Positions 22,806 through 33,216 of a stretch of 51,575 nt of DNA are shown one piece after another; position 1 is the first letter of the stretch; each line of letters opens with the position of its first letter. The notes beneath the pieces are model-generated. The model was not told where the DNA came from. It saw only the letters and a list, made by a program, of their open reading frames with translations, and made no database searches. Made by a program: the position numbers and the translations under genes. The stretch is from Lujinxingia vulgaris. Its GTDB lineage: Bacteria; Myxococcota_A; Bradymonadia; Bradymonadales; Bradymonadaceae. The DNA is taken from contig NZ_VOSL01000140.1 in the NCBI RefSeq assembly GCF_007997005.1, positions 1 to 51,575 on the forward strand. The letters run 5' to 3'.

Positions 22806-25800
22806 ATGTTGCATGTGTTTCAATCCGATCGGGTCGAAGATCTGGTCGATGGTCTGGTCAAGCAGCTGGAGGCCACCTCCCCTACCGAGCCGGTGGCGCG
22901 GGCGTTTTTTGAGCATCGCCTGGTGGTGCCCAACGCCAACCTCAAGACCTATCTGAGCTTTGAGATCGCCTCGAAGCGCGGGGTGGCGAGCGGTCTGCGC
23001 GTGGAGACGATGGAGACCTTTCTGGAGAGTCTCATCCCGCGTGACGACCAGGGGGAGCCGGTGGCGCAGATCGCGGCCTCGGCTACGGTGGAGCGCCTGC
23101 TCATTGAGCTGTTGAGCGATGAGGCTCTGCTGGGCGCGGCGGATATGGAGCCGGTGCGGGCGTTTTTGATGGCTGCGGGCCAGGGGGATGACGCCGCGTT
23201 GCAGCTGGAGCGCCGGCGTTATCAGCTCGCCAGGCGCCTGGCGTCGCTCTTTCGGGAGTACGGGTTTTCGCGTCGCGATATGCTCGATGCCTGGCGGGCT
23301 GGCGAGTGCCTGGTGGAGGATGCGTCGACCTACGCGGCGACCGAGCGCTGGCAGCGGCGTCTGTGGCGCGCGCTCTTTTTGCCCGGCGGCGCGCTGGAGC
23401 AGGCCGCCGGGGAGGGGCCGCCGCTTGTGGCGCTCACCGACCTGATGACGCGCTTTACCCCCGATCAGCTGAACATGCCCGAGGTGGTTCACCTGGTGGG
23501 GTTTTCGTACCTGCCGCCCTTTTTCCGCGATGTGTTTGCGCCGCTCTGGGACGATGAGGTGCACCAGGCGGCCTTTTATGTGCTCTCACCCTGCCTGGAG
23601 GCCTGGGGCACGGTGGTGATGGCCGACGACGATCCGCTGATGGAGGCCAGCGAGGAGAGCGAGCTGATGAGCGGCGACGAGCTGCCCCTGGCGCTGACGC
23701 TGTGGGGCGGTCCGGGCCGCGACTTTCACCGCATGCTGCTGGACTTAAGCGAGGGGGATATTCAGACGATCGCCACGCGGGGCGACCGCCCTGACGACAC
23801 CCTCTTGCAGCGCCTGCAGCGGGTGATCCGCGACCGCGCCGACGCCCGTCAGGTGCGCGAGGAGTCCGAGCCGATCGAGGAGCTGCGCAGCGTGCGTTTT
23901 CTGGATTGCCCGAGCATCCAGCGCGAGTGCGAGATCATCGCCAGTGAGATCTGGGAGCTTGTGACTCGCCGCGACGATCTTCGATTTAATGACATCGCCG
24001 TGGTCGTGCAGCCCGGGCAGCGCGAGATGTACCAGACGCATCTTCGCGCCGCGTTCGAGCAGACCCACGGCATCCCGCATAACGTCATCGACATCGACGC
24101 CTCGCTCAGCTCGCCAGTGCTCGATGCGGCGCGCCAGCTCTTTGAGCTGCCGCTGGGGAGCTTTAAGCGCAGCGAGCTGCTGAAGATCCTGGTGCATCCG
24201 GCGGTCGTCGCCACGCGCCACGGGGCCGACGCGCGCCAGTGGGCGCGCTGGTGCGATGAGCTTCATATTTTTCACGGCGCCGACCGCAGTGACCATCAAA
24301 ACACCTACATCCGCCACGATCGCTACAACTGGCAGCAGGGCCTCGATCGCCTCGTGCTCGGCAGCTTCATGACCCAGCCCGATGCCACGCACGCCAGGCC
24401 CATGACCCTGGCCGGATCGCCCTACCTGCCGCTGGAGACCGGGCATGGCGAAGCGGAGCAGGTCGCGGTGTTTGTGGAGCTTGCGCAGTCGTTGATCGTG
24501 CGCTCGCGGGAGGTTCGCGACGATCGGCGTCCGCTGGGGGCGTGGATGGCGCATTTTAAGGCGATGATCAGCGACTTTATCGGGACGCAGCAACGCAGCG
24601 ATGAGCGCGCGCTTTTGCGACTTCATGGCGAGCTCTCGCGCATCGCCCGGGCCGACCGCTGCCCCGATGCGCCGGTGGGCTATCGCACGGCGTATGATTT
24701 TGCGATGAGCGCGCTGAGCAGCCTCGAAGACAGCTTTGGTAAGTACCTGGCCGACGGCGTGGTCGTCTCGTCCTTTAAGCCGATGCGGCCGATCCCCTTC
24801 GAGGTGGTCTTTGTGACGGGGCTCGGCCAGGGGAACTTCCCGGCGCCCACCCCGCCCGACTCGCTGGATCTGCGCGAGGATAAGCGGCGTTTGAGCGATG
24901 TGCGCCCGCGCGACCAGGATTTCTACATGTTCCTGGAGACGCTGATGTCGACGCGCGCCGAGATGGTGCTCTCCTGGGTGGGGCGAGATGCGCAGACGGG
25001 CGACAGGCTGGAGCCGGCCTCGGTGGTGCTGGCGTTGCAGGAGATGGCCGAGGCGCTGGAGGGGCGCGAGCGGGTTCAGGCGCGCGTGGTGCGCCATCCG
25101 CTGCGGCGTTACGACGCGGCGTATTTTCCCAAAATCTTGCCTGCCGACGAGGGCGCCGCGACCGCGTCGTTGCCCAATCACCACCGCGAGGCCCTGGCCG
25201 AGGCGGTGGTGCGGCGAAACCGGCTGGCGCTCGACGCGAAGCTGCCTACGGGCTACCGCCCCTCGATGGTGCAGCTGGCGGAGGGGGCGCGGAAGAAGTC
25301 CGAGGGCTCCTACGACGAGCTCGTCGCGTTGACCCGCTGGAGCGAGCCGCACCAGGAGGTGGACGCCACGGAGCGTCGGCGCGTGGTGCTGCAGCTTCGG
25401 GATCTGAGCCGCTTTCTCAAGTGCCCGCTGCAGGGCTCAGCGCGCACGCGGCTGCGTATTTACGACGAAGACACCGACGACCTGATTGACGCCGAGGATG
25501 AGCCCTTTGAGCCCGACTTTCTCCAGCGTCTGATGGTGATGCGCGCCACGATCCACGACGCGCTCCTCGCCGGCGACTTAAGCGCCGCAGCGGTGGAGGC
25601 GCATCTTCGCCGGCGCGCCGAGTTGGAGGAGCTGCGCGGCGCGTTCCCCTCCGATCTGTATTTTGAGGCGGCGATCGAGAGCTGCCTGGGTCAGCTTGGC
25701 GCGTGGGTGGAGGGCATCAAAGCTGCCACGGGCAGCGAAGCGCCGGCGGTGCAGCGTGTTCGCTTCGGCGTGCCGCGTAGCTTCGGGCAAGTCGGGTTGG

Positions 25801-26396
25801 CCTCCGATGCGGCGGTGACCGAGCTCGATGCGATTCGACTGGTGGTGGACGACGCCTCCCAGCCCGATGGCGAGCTGGAGGTGGAGCTGCATGGCGAGGT
25901 GATGGTGCTCGGCGACCCGAAGATCTCGGTGGGTTTCCCGGCCGGGGGCTCGCCCAAAGGCAAGCATTATACCGAGGGTGCCATCGAGCAGATCGCGCTG
26001 CTGGCCGCGGGGCTGGCGGGCGATGAGCCCGCGGTCGCCGCGCTGGTCAGCGACGCGAAGAAGTCCAAACCCGTCCCCCTCCAGGTGCAGGATGCCGCCT
26101 GGGCGTTGGGGTATCTCAAAAACCTCAGCGCCGAGCTGGTCAGCGGCGTGCACGACTACTTTTTGCCGGTGGAGTTGGTCGAAGAAATTATCAAGAAGGG
26201 CGGCCATCACCAGGATGTGGCGATCGAACCTCTTCTCGAAACATTCGACCCCGAGAGCCGCTACTCTAAAACCCCCTCGACAAAATACGGTCCGATCAAA
26301 CGCTGGCAGGATTATGAGCCGCCACCGCTGGGAACGATTCAGACGATCATTGAGAACCGGTACGCTCTGATGTTGAAAGCGCTGGGAGGTAAGTGA
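22806..26396 (+). CDS. recC: Exodeoxyribonuclease V gamma subunit
   Basis: 1196 residues; GGGAG precedes the ATG. The start HVFQSDRVEDLVDGLVKQL then VVPNANLKTYLSFEIASKRG matches the RecC N-terminus, an inactivated helicase domain that recognises Chi in the E. coli enzyme. Later family features include FDVMRATRP-like FKPMRPIPFEVVFVTGLGQG and NFPAPTPPDSLDLREDKRRL, and a C-terminal nuclease-like fold. RecC acts with RecB and RecD in double-strand break repair and degradation of foreign DNA. The stop TGA shares one base with the ATG of recB, giving tight coupling. Confidence 0.93.
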   Translation: MLHVFQSDRVEDLVDGLVKQLEATSPTEPVARAFFEHRLVVPNANLKTYLSFEIASKRGVASGLRVETMETFLESLIPRDDQGEPVAQIAASATVERLLIELLSDEALLGAADMEPVRAFLMAAGQGDDAALQLERRRYQLARRLASLFREYGFSRRDMLDAWRAGECLVEDASTYAATERWQRRLWRALFLPGGALEQAAGEGPPLVALTDLMTRFTPDQLNMPEVVHLVGFSYLPPFFRDVFAPLWDDEVHQAAFYVLSPCLEAWGTVVMADDDPLMEASEESELMSGDELPLALTLWGGPGRDFHRMLLDLSEGDIQTIATRGDRPDDTLLQRLQRVIRDRADARQVREESEPIEELRSVRFLDCPSIQRECEIIASEIWELVTRRDDLRFNDIAVVVQPGQREMYQTHLRAAFEQTHGIPHNVIDIDASLSSPVLDAARQLFELPLGSFKRSELLKILVHPAVVATRHGADARQWARWCDELHIFHGADRSDHQNTYIRHDRYNWQQGLDRLVLGSFMTQPDATHARPMTLAGSPYLPLETGHGEAEQVAVFVELAQSLIVRSREVRDDRRPLGAWMAHFKAMISDFIGTQQRSDERALLRLHGELSRIARADRCPDAPVGYRTAYDFAMSALSSLEDSFGKYLADGVVVSSFKPMRPIPFEVVFVTGLGQGNFPAPTPPDSLDLREDKRRLSDVRPRDQDFYMFLETLMSTRAEMVLSWVGRDAQTGDRLEPASVVLALQEMAEALEGRERVQARVVRHPLRRYDAAYFPKILPADEGAATASLPNHHREALAEAVVRRNRLALDAKLPTGYRPSMVQLAEGARKKSEGSYDELVALTRWSEPHQEVDATERRRVVLQLRDLSRFLKCPLQGSARTRLRIYDEDTDDLIDAEDEPFEPDFLQRLMVMRATIHDALLAGDLSAAAVEAHLRRRAELEELRGAFPSDLYFEAAIESCLGQLGAWVEGIKAATGSEAPAVQRVRFGVPRSFGQVGLASDAAVTELDAIRLVVDDASQPDGELEVELHGEVMVLGDPKISVGFPAGGSPKGKHYTEGAIEQIALLAAGLAGDEPAVAALVSDAKKSKPVPLQVQDAAWALGYLKNLSAELVSGVHDYFLPVELVEEIIKKGGHHQDVAIEPLLETFDPESRYSKTPSTKYGPIKRWQDYEPPPLGTIQTIIENRYALMLKALGGK

Positions 26397-29300
26397 TGAA
26401 AATACTTTTTTATGAAAAGCCCGACGCGCTTTTGCAGATTCGAGGGGGGCAGCACGCGGTGATCGAGGCCAGCGCGGGCACGGGAAAAACCTATACGATT
26501 CAACATATCGTGGTGGACCTGCTCCTGCGTCGAAAGCTGAGCGTGCAGGATATTTTGATCGTGACCTTTACGCGGGCGGCCACCGGCGATCTCAAGAAGA
26601 AGATTCGCGAGACCTTACAAGAGCTTATCGAGGCTTATGGCGAGCTCGACGACGGGGCGCAGGGCACCCTTCAGGGGGGGACGCTCTCGGAGGGCGCGCC
26701 GGCGGATCCCACGAACTTCGGGGAGGTCGATGAGGAGGGCTTTAAGCGTTTGCGCCGCGCGCTGCGCACCTTCGATCAGGCTGCGATTTATACGATCCAC
26801 GGGTTCTGCCAGCGCATCCTGGTCGAGCACGCCTTTGCCAACAAACGGCTGCTGGAGCAGGAGCATGTCGATGGCGAGAGCCTGGTGAACCGGGCGATCT
26901 CCGAGGCGCTGCGGGAGGATGTTCCCGACGATGCGGAGCTGCGCCAATGGCTGCAGGTGTATCTGGGATCTGGCAAGAAAATCAGCGACTTACGGGCGTC
27001 GCTTCGCACCTATGTGACGACGGCTGGCGAGTATTTGCCCAACTTTGATCGGGCTCAGATTGAGGTGGAGCGAGAGCGTCTGGGGCAGGTGTTTGCGCGT
27101 ACGGATTTGAAAACGCTCGGGGAGGCGATCGGCGATGCGGGCGTGAGTACGCGGACGCGCAACACCATTGTCGACAAACATCTGCCGAATTTTCTGGCGG
27201 GTTGGGCGGAGATGGAAGGACGTCTGGCCGAGGCGCTGCTTGAGGGCGTCGAGGGAGACTTTAAAAAGGCGCTCGAGTACCTGCGAAAAGGCAATGGATG
27301 TGCCGCGCTGGGCGTCGATCCGGATCTGCAGCAGGCCATGCTCGACGTTTATGCGCTGACCAAATCGGTGCCGAGCACCGAGATTCTGGCGGTTCAGGCA
27401 TTGGGCCCCGTCGTCAAAGAACGCGTCGAGGCCATCAAGCAGGCCGAGGGTGTGTACACTTACGACGACATGCTCACGCTGGTGCGCGACACGCTCGCTG
27501 AAGACGGCGAAGACGGCGCGTTGCTCAACGTGCTGCGGGGGCGTTTTCAGGTGGCGATCATCGATGAGTTTCAGGACACCGACCAGGTGCAGTGGGAGGT
27601 CTTTGAGCGTCTCTTTGTGGGTGGTCGCGACGGGTGGGCGAAGACCCGGGGGCATGTGCTCTATCTGATCGGCGATCCCAAGCAGGCGATTTACGGGTTT
27701 CGGGGCGGGGATGTGCATACCTACATCGAGGCTCGCGACACGATCCTGGGAGGCAAGCGTGAGGCGGTGCCGCTCAAGCAGAACTTCCGCAGCACGCCGC
27801 AGGTGATCGGGGCGTATAATGCGATCTTCGATCAGGCGGTGGAGGGGGCCATCGACCTTGGAGAGGGCATTGACTACGCGCATCCGGTGAGCGCCGGGAA
27901 GCCCTGGTTTGAGGCGAAGGTGGGCGATCGCGCTGCCCCGGGGGTGCGGGTGCTCAATCTGAAGACCGAGGCCGATAAGATTGATGTAAAACGACTTCGC
28001 AAGGGGATGGCGCAGGCGATCGCGGTGGAGATCCGCAAGCTCGTTGATGCGCGCGGCACCGACCAGGCCCTGCGCTATCGCGAGCAGGAGGGTGGCGAGC
28101 TCTGCGGGGAGGTGGGTGAGGGCTCGATCTACGTGCTTTGCCACCGGCGCGCGCACGGGATGCTCGTGGCGAAGGCGCTGCGTGAGCAGGGCGTGCCTTT
28201 TGCGTTTTTGAAGATGGACGGTCTCTTTGAGACGCCTCAGGCCCGCGACATCTACGATGTGCTCATGGCGCTGGTCGACCCGCATGACCGCAGCGCGCGG
28301 GCGCGGGCCTGGATGACGCCTTTCTTTGAGCTGAGCGTGGCGCAGCTCGACAACCTGGGGGCGATCACCGAGTCGGATGCGATCTACAGCCGGCTCACGC
28401 ACCTGGCGAGGTTGGGGGAGCGGCGAGCGTACCACGAGCTTTTTCAAGAGCTGATCGAGTCCAGCGGGCTGATGCGCAGGCGTCTTCTGCTCGATGTGAG
28501 CGAGCGGGAGCTGACCAACTACCAGCATCTTCTGGAGATTCTGGCCGAGGAGTGCACCCGCGAGCGCCTGAGCATCGAGGAGTTGGCCGGCCGCCTGATG
28601 AGCTACATCGAGGGGCGCGCCAAACCCGATGGCGAGGACGTGGATCAGCAGCGCCTGGAGGTGGACGCGGAGGCGGTGCAGATCCTCACCGCCCACGGCA
28701 GCAAGGGCCTGCAGCGTGGCGTGGTGTTTATGATGCCGGCGTTCTCCTCGCTGATTAACAAACAGCGCAACGACTACCAGCTCCGCGTCTCTGGCGGGGA
28801 TGGGCCGGCGCGCCACGTGCGCTGGATGACCTCGACCTCCGGGATGCCCGAGGGATGGGAGGAGGCGCTCTATGAGCAGGCGCGCGCCGAGGGCAACCGC
28901 CTCAATTATGTCGCGCTGACCCGCGCCGAGCTGATGCTCTATCTGCCTTATCTCGACGAGAGCTCGCCGGCGTATAAAGAATCCAAAGGCGAAACCTGCA
29001 ATCGCGATCCTTACTTCGATGTGATCGACCGCCTCACGGCGATTCGCGACGCCGGCGGCAGAAGCGCTGAGCTCCTGGAGTGGACCGACGTCGATCTCGA
29101 CGCCGACCCCGACGTGCCCGACGCTGAGGTGGCGAAAAAGGCCATCGCCGAGCTGAAGGTCGAGGGGCTGGAGCACCTCCAGGAGCCCGATGGCGAGGAG
29201 CGCCGCCTCAAAGATCTGCTGGAGCGTCGCTGGGAGGTGACCTCCTTCAGCAAGCTGCGCGGCGACGGCAAGGCGGGGCAGGGCGACGAGGATGACTCCC

Positions 29301-30136
29301 CGGAGGCCGCCCGCGGCGATGGAGACTCCGACGCGTTTGTGGAGGGCGCCCAGACCTTCCCCGGCGGGATGGCCACCGGCAACTTCGTGCACGGGGTGCT
29401 CGAGGAGCTTGAGTATGCCCGGGTGCGCGACTACGCCACCGAGGCGGAGTGGGTGGCCGACGAGGAGCTGCGGGAGTTTTTCGAGGTGCGGCGCGCCCGC
29501 TTTGGCGCGAGCCCCCGCACGCTGGAGCCGGCGATGCGCGCGGTCTACCGCACGCTGCTCTCCGGCGTCGAGATGCCGGTGGAGGGCGTCAAACCCATTG
29601 AGGCGCTGCATCTTCTGGACCCGAGGCAGGTCAAGACCGAGCTGGAGTTCCTCTTTCCCATCCCCGAGCCCGTGGTCGATGAGGCTGGCGAGGAGCGCCT
29701 GCGCCGCCGCTTCGGCGACGGTGTGCGGGTGCAGGGCGGCTTTGTCACCGGCTTTGTCGACCTGCTCTTTGGCCACGAGAACAAGATCTACTTCGCCGAC
29801 TGGAAGTCCAACCTCGTGAGCAGCTACGACGAGGCCAGCCTGGCCCGCAACGTCGCGGCGAACTACGCCGAGCAGGCCCACCTCTACACCGTGGCGCTCT
29901 GCCGGGTGCTCGATATCCGCACCGAAGACGATTACGAGGCGCGTTTTGGCGGACTCTTCTACTTCTACGTGCGTGGCATGCACCCCGAACACCCGGGGCG
30001 CGGCATCTACCGCGCGCGCCCGGCGTGGCGCGAGATCGTGAACTTTGAGCGCTCGCTCTTCGGGCGCATCACGCGCTTCAAACGCGGCGAAGACGCCGTG
30101 GAGCGCGTCGAACCCTCGGGCGCGGCGGCCGAATAA
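26396..30136 (+). CDS. recB: Exodeoxyribonuclease V beta subunit (helicase-nuclease)
   Basis: 1246 residues. ATG at 26396 follows GGGAGG (26384-26389) inside the end of recC; a GTG one codon earlier is possible. UvrD/Rep-type helicase with Walker A ASAGTGKT (residues 25-32), IIDEFQDTD, YLIGDPKQAIYGFRGGDVHT, LKQNFRS, and LTAHGSKGLQ. The C-terminal RecB nuclease is intact: GFVDLLF (Asp1122) and ADWKSN (Asp1135, Lys1137), preceded by GNFVHGVLEEL. It unwinds DNA 3'-5' and supplies the only nuclease site of RecBCD. Also feeds spacer acquisition in species with CRISPR; no array is seen here. Confidence 0.96.
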   Translation: MKILFYEKPDALLQIRGGQHAVIEASAGTGKTYTIQHIVVDLLLRRKLSVQDILIVTFTRAATGDLKKKIRETLQELIEAYGELDDGAQGTLQGGTLSEGAPADPTNFGEVDEEGFKRLRRALRTFDQAAIYTIHGFCQRILVEHAFANKRLLEQEHVDGESLVNRAISEALREDVPDDAELRQWLQVYLGSGKKISDLRASLRTYVTTAGEYLPNFDRAQIEVERERLGQVFARTDLKTLGEAIGDAGVSTRTRNTIVDKHLPNFLAGWAEMEGRLAEALLEGVEGDFKKALEYLRKGNGCAALGVDPDLQQAMLDVYALTKSVPSTEILAVQALGPVVKERVEAIKQAEGVYTYDDMLTLVRDTLAEDGEDGALLNVLRGRFQVAIIDEFQDTDQVQWEVFERLFVGGRDGWAKTRGHVLYLIGDPKQAIYGFRGGDVHTYIEARDTILGGKREAVPLKQNFRSTPQVIGAYNAIFDQAVEGAIDLGEGIDYAHPVSAGKPWFEAKVGDRAAPGVRVLNLKTEADKIDVKRLRKGMAQAIAVEIRKLVDARGTDQALRYREQEGGELCGEVGEGSIYVLCHRRAHGMLVAKALREQGVPFAFLKMDGLFETPQARDIYDVLMALVDPHDRSARARAWMTPFFELSVAQLDNLGAITESDAIYSRLTHLARLGERRAYHELFQELIESSGLMRRRLLLDVSERELTNYQHLLEILAEECTRERLSIEELAGRLMSYIEGRAKPDGEDVDQQRLEVDAEAVQILTAHGSKGLQRGVVFMMPAFSSLINKQRNDYQLRVSGGDGPARHVRWMTSTSGMPEGWEEALYEQARAEGNRLNYVALTRAELMLYLPYLDESSPAYKESKGETCNRDPYFDVIDRLTAIRDAGGRSAELLEWTDVDLDADPDVPDAEVAKKAIAELKVEGLEHLQEPDGEERRLKDLLERRWEVTSFSKLRGDGKAGQGDEDDSPEAARGDGDSDAFVEGAQTFPGGMATGNFVHGVLEELEYARVRDYATEAEWVADEELREFFEVRRARFGASPRTLEPAMRAVYRTLLSGVEMPVEGVKPIEALHLLDPRQVKTELEFLFPIPEPVVDEAGEERLRRRFGDGVRVQGGFVTGFVDLLFGHENKIYFADWKSNLVSSYDEASLARNVAANYAEQAHLYTVALCRVLDIRTEDDYEARFGGLFYFYVRGMHPEHPGRGIYRARPAWREIVNFERSLFGRITRFKRGEDAVERVEPSGAAAE

Positions 30137-30234
30137 GAGGCCCACCCTGCTACGCACTTTGGATGAGGCGACGGCGACGTTCGCCCTGAATGTTTCGCCC
30201 ACGTCTTGGGCGCACGTTATGTGAGAGGCTGATG

Positions 30235-32424
30235 ATGACACAGCTTGATCTGTTGAGCTCCCCGGCCAGCGCGCCGGCGCAAGATGATACCGAAGCGCAG
30301 GCCATAAGCGGCGCCCCCGGCGTCTTCGCCCGCGCCTTCCGCGTCGACGCTCGCCTGCTCAGCGCCCGGGACGTCTCCACGCTGGCCGAGCACCTCAACG
30401 CGCAGGGCATCTCACAGGCGCGCTTCAACCTGGCGCTGAACCTGGTGTCGATGCAGCGCGACTTAAGCGCCACGGAGCACCGCGCGCTCCTGATGGTCGT
30501 GCTCGCCAGCATGCTCGCCCAGTCCATGGGCAGCACGTACATGCCGATCGATGAAGATGGCGGTGCGTATTTAAGCGCGACGCTGACGCAGCTCCTGCCT
30601 CAACCGGCGCCGGCGGGCTGGGAGGTCGACGCGCTCATTGAGGCCTTCCACACGCTGCGACGCGAGCGACGCGCCGATCAGATTCTGGGTGCGCCCGGTG
30701 AGTTTAAGCCGCTGATCGAAGAGGGCGGCAGGCTCTACCACCAGCGGATGCTTTTGCATGAGGAGCGCCTGGCCCACGCCATCGATCGGATGCTGCAACG
30801 CCCCGTTCAGGCGCTGGATCCGGCGCGGGTGCGCGCGGAGCTCAAAGACGTGATCGAGGCGCACCCGGCCACCTACACCGACGGCAAGAAGTTCTACCCG
30901 GTGCAGCCCGGCAAAGAGCAGCAGCTCGCCGCGCTCACCGCCCTGCACGCCCCGCTGGCGCTGATCACCGGGGGGCCGGGCACGGGTAAGACGACGATCG
31001 TCGTGACGATTCTGCGTCTGGCCGCGCGCCTGGGCCTGGAGGTTGCCGACATCGCGCTGGCCGCGCCCACCGGGAAGGCTGCCAACCGTATGGCGGAGTC
31101 GATCCGCGCGCAGCTCGGCGGCGTGCTCGACCCGACTGAGCTCGACACCCGCCTGTTCAGCGAGCTCCCCGCCCCCGCCACGCTGCACCGCCTGCTCGGC
31201 TACTCGCCACGCTCGGGCACCTTTCGGCATAACCGCCACCATCGCTTAAGCGCCAGACTCGTGGTGGTGGATGAGGCCTCAATGATCGACCTCTTCATGA
31301 TGGAGGCGCTCGCGCAGGCCCTGGCCGACGACGCGCGCCTGGTGTTGTTGGGGGACGCCGACCAGCTGCCCTCGGTCGATACCGGCGCGGTGCTGCGCGA
31401 TCTTCTCCCGGAGCTGCCCGCCACCGACGTGCCCTGGCGCGAGCTCGCCATCGACCCGATGGACCCGAAGTCCGGAAAAGGTCGTACCGCGCGCAACGCC
31501 GTGCGCCTGACCAAAAGCCACCGCATGCGCGAAGACGACCCATCCGGACGCGCGATTTTGCAGGTCGCGATGGCGGTGGGCAAAGGGCTTGAATCGCTCC
31601 CCAAGAGCGACCTTCCCCCGCAGATTCAACGGTTGCCGGAGGTGAGCGCAGCGAGCTGGCAGGGCGTCGAGCTCTGGACCCCGCCGCTGCGCAGCGCCGC
31701 GTTCGACGAGCACGCCGGCGTCGATCTCGACGCCTTTGTCAGCGCCTGGTTTAAGGCCCATATCGGAAGCGGACCCTGCAAGGAGCTGATCTTCCGCACC
31801 TACCGCCGCTCGCCAGATGGCACCTTCGATGATGAGTCAACGCAGGCGCTCCACGCGCTGATGAAGCATTACGCCCGCGCCCGCGTGCTCACCCTGACCC
31901 GCGTGTTCGCTACCGGCTCCGAGGCGCTGAACCGCCACTTCCACCGCGCCTTCGGCGCGTTCCGCCGTGCGCAGAAGGCCGACACCCGCGCCGACGCCGA
32001 CGCCACCACCTACGACATGGTCGTCGGCGAGCCGGTGATGATGCTGCGCAATGACTACGAGCGCGATCTTTTTAACGGGGATCAGGGCGTCATCGTCTGG
32101 AGCGCCGAGACCGGCAAAAAGCCCGAACCCTACGCCGTCTTCCAACGCGGCGAACGCCTCGTCGCCTATCCCGTTGGCGAGCTCCGCGAGTACCTCGCCC
32201 ACGCCTACGCGATGACCGTCCACAAGAGCCAGGGCTCGGAGTTCCGCCACATCGCCGTGGTGCTCCCGGCGCAGGATATGCCGCTACTTACGCGCGAGCT
32301 GCTCTACACGGGCATCACGCGGGCGAGCAAGGGCGTGTTGCTGGTGGGGTCAGCGGCCCTGTTGAGAGTGGGGTCGGAGCGCCGCGCGCGGAGGTTCTCG
32401 GGGGTGGGGGGGCGGTTGGGGTGA
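30235..32424 (+). CDS. recD: Exodeoxyribonuclease V alpha subunit (5'-3' helicase)
   Basis: 729 residues; GAGAGG lies six bases before the ATG at 30235 (an adjacent ATG at 30232 is possible). Superfamily 1B helicase: Walker A GGPGTGKTT (about 246-254), VVVDEASMIDLFM, VLLGDADQLPSVDTGAVLRD, and the C-terminal AYAMTVHKSQGSEF and LLYTGITRA motifs. About 100 bp separates it from recB with no gene between. Gene order recC-recB-recD matches many proteobacteria without the ptr insertion. Confidence 0.95.
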   Translation: MTQLDLLSSPASAPAQDDTEAQAISGAPGVFARAFRVDARLLSARDVSTLAEHLNAQGISQARFNLALNLVSMQRDLSATEHRALLMVVLASMLAQSMGSTYMPIDEDGGAYLSATLTQLLPQPAPAGWEVDALIEAFHTLRRERRADQILGAPGEFKPLIEEGGRLYHQRMLLHEERLAHAIDRMLQRPVQALDPARVRAELKDVIEAHPATYTDGKKFYPVQPGKEQQLAALTALHAPLALITGGPGTGKTTIVVTILRLAARLGLEVADIALAAPTGKAANRMAESIRAQLGGVLDPTELDTRLFSELPAPATLHRLLGYSPRSGTFRHNRHHRLSARLVVVDEASMIDLFMMEALAQALADDARLVLLGDADQLPSVDTGAVLRDLLPELPATDVPWRELAIDPMDPKSGKGRTARNAVRLTKSHRMREDDPSGRAILQVAMAVGKGLESLPKSDLPPQIQRLPEVSAASWQGVELWTPPLRSAAFDEHAGVDLDAFVSAWFKAHIGSGPCKELIFRTYRRSPDGTFDDESTQALHALMKHYARARVLTLTRVFATGSEALNRHFHRAFGAFRRAQKADTRADADATTYDMVVGEPVMMLRNDYERDLFNGDQGVIVWSAETGKKPEPYAVFQRGERLVAYPVGELREYLAHAYAMTVHKSQGSEFRHIAVVLPAQDMPLLTRELLYTGITRASKGVLLVGSAALLRVGSERRARRFSGVGGRLG

Positions 32425-32439
32425 GACGAAGGCTTCAGG

Positions 32440-32697
32440 TTACTCGTCGTCCAGGCCGAGCTCTTTTTTGAGGTCGGTCCATTTGATTCGCCCGCCCTCT
32501 TTGCGCGCTTTAAGCGCGGCCTTGATGTCGAGCTGATCTTCGAGCGCTTCCAGCAACGCGAGGTCTTCGCAGGAGATCAGAGCTGCGGACGGCTTCCCGT
32601 TGCGGTGGAGGATCAGCCTCTCTCCGGCGTAAGAAACACGGTTGAGGCTGTCCGAAAAGTTCTGGCGCAGTTCTGTGACGGATAGCTGATTGGTCAT
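32440..32697 (-). CDS. Phd/YefM-family antitoxin
   Basis: 85 residues; AGGAGAATCAC precedes the ATG. The N-terminus MTNQLSVTELRQNFSDSLNR, followed by ERLILHRNGKPSAALISCED, is the classic Phd/YefM DNA-binding fold. The C-terminal tail (KARKEGGRIKWTDLKKELGL) would wrap the toxin. Its likely partner, the RelE-type toxin at 32831-33085, is transcribed first, 133 bp upstream. The antitoxin therefore probably has its own promoter in 32700-32765, where a TGTACA palindrome is seen. Confidence 0.9.
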   Translation of the reverse strand: MTNQLSVTELRQNFSDSLNRVSYAGERLILHRNGKPSAALISCEDLALLEALEDQLDIKAALKARKEGGRIKWTDLKKELGLDDE

Positions 32698-32830
32698 GTG
32701 ATTCTCCTGGGAGCAGGGGGGATAGAATGGCCGAAATGGTCAAAATGTACACTTCTTATAAGCTATGCATTTTGAAAAGAATTTCCAAATCAAAAATTTT
32801 TCGGCCGCCGACTGGGCATCGGTCTGCCGG

Positions 32831-33085
32831 CTAGTAGGCGTTCTTCCGGTTTGCCACGTGAAGGACGTAGATGATCAGCTTCGCGTCTTCGATCTCGTAG
32901 ATGATGCGATAATCACCCACCCGAATCCTCCAGAGATCCTCGTGCCCCTTGAGCTTCTTGACCCCATGGGGCCTGGGATCGTCTGCCAGCGCTTCGATTG
33001 CCGGTACGAGTCTGCGTTGAATGTGGGGATCTAGCTTTCTTAGAGACCTGGCAGCAGCCGTGGAAAATTCGATGTCGTATGCCAT
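32831..33085 (-). CDS. RelE/ParE-superfamily mRNA interferase toxin
   Basis: 84 residues; GAGG precedes the ATG. Features: MAYDIEFSTAAARSLRKLDP, VKKLKGHEDLWRIRVGDYRI, IYEIEDAKLIIYVLHVANRK. These match RelE toxins, which cleave mRNA in the ribosomal A site, including the conserved Arg residues and the C-terminal Tyr. It is followed by the YefM-type antitoxin in unusual toxin-first order. It appears complete. Confidence 0.9.
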   Translation of the reverse strand: MAYDIEFSTAAARSLRKLDPHIQRRLVPAIEALADDPRPHGVKKLKGHEDLWRIRVGDYRIIYEIEDAKLIIYVLHVANRKNAY

Positions 33086-33216
33086 TCAACGACCTCGTTG
33101 CATGTGCCCAATGGGTTCAACATCGACCGCTTCCGCCTCAAGATAGAGTTCGGGAGGGTCGCCGCAGGCACAAAGATAAACTCGCCGGAGATACAGGAGC
33201 AAAAGTCGTCGATGGC

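Noticed and set aside
26990-30241. 1083-codon open frame antisense to recB
   Set aside because: High-GC codon bias leaves the antisense frame open; recB on the other strand has complete helicase and nuclease motifs. The same applies to 23745-25352 (antisense to recC).
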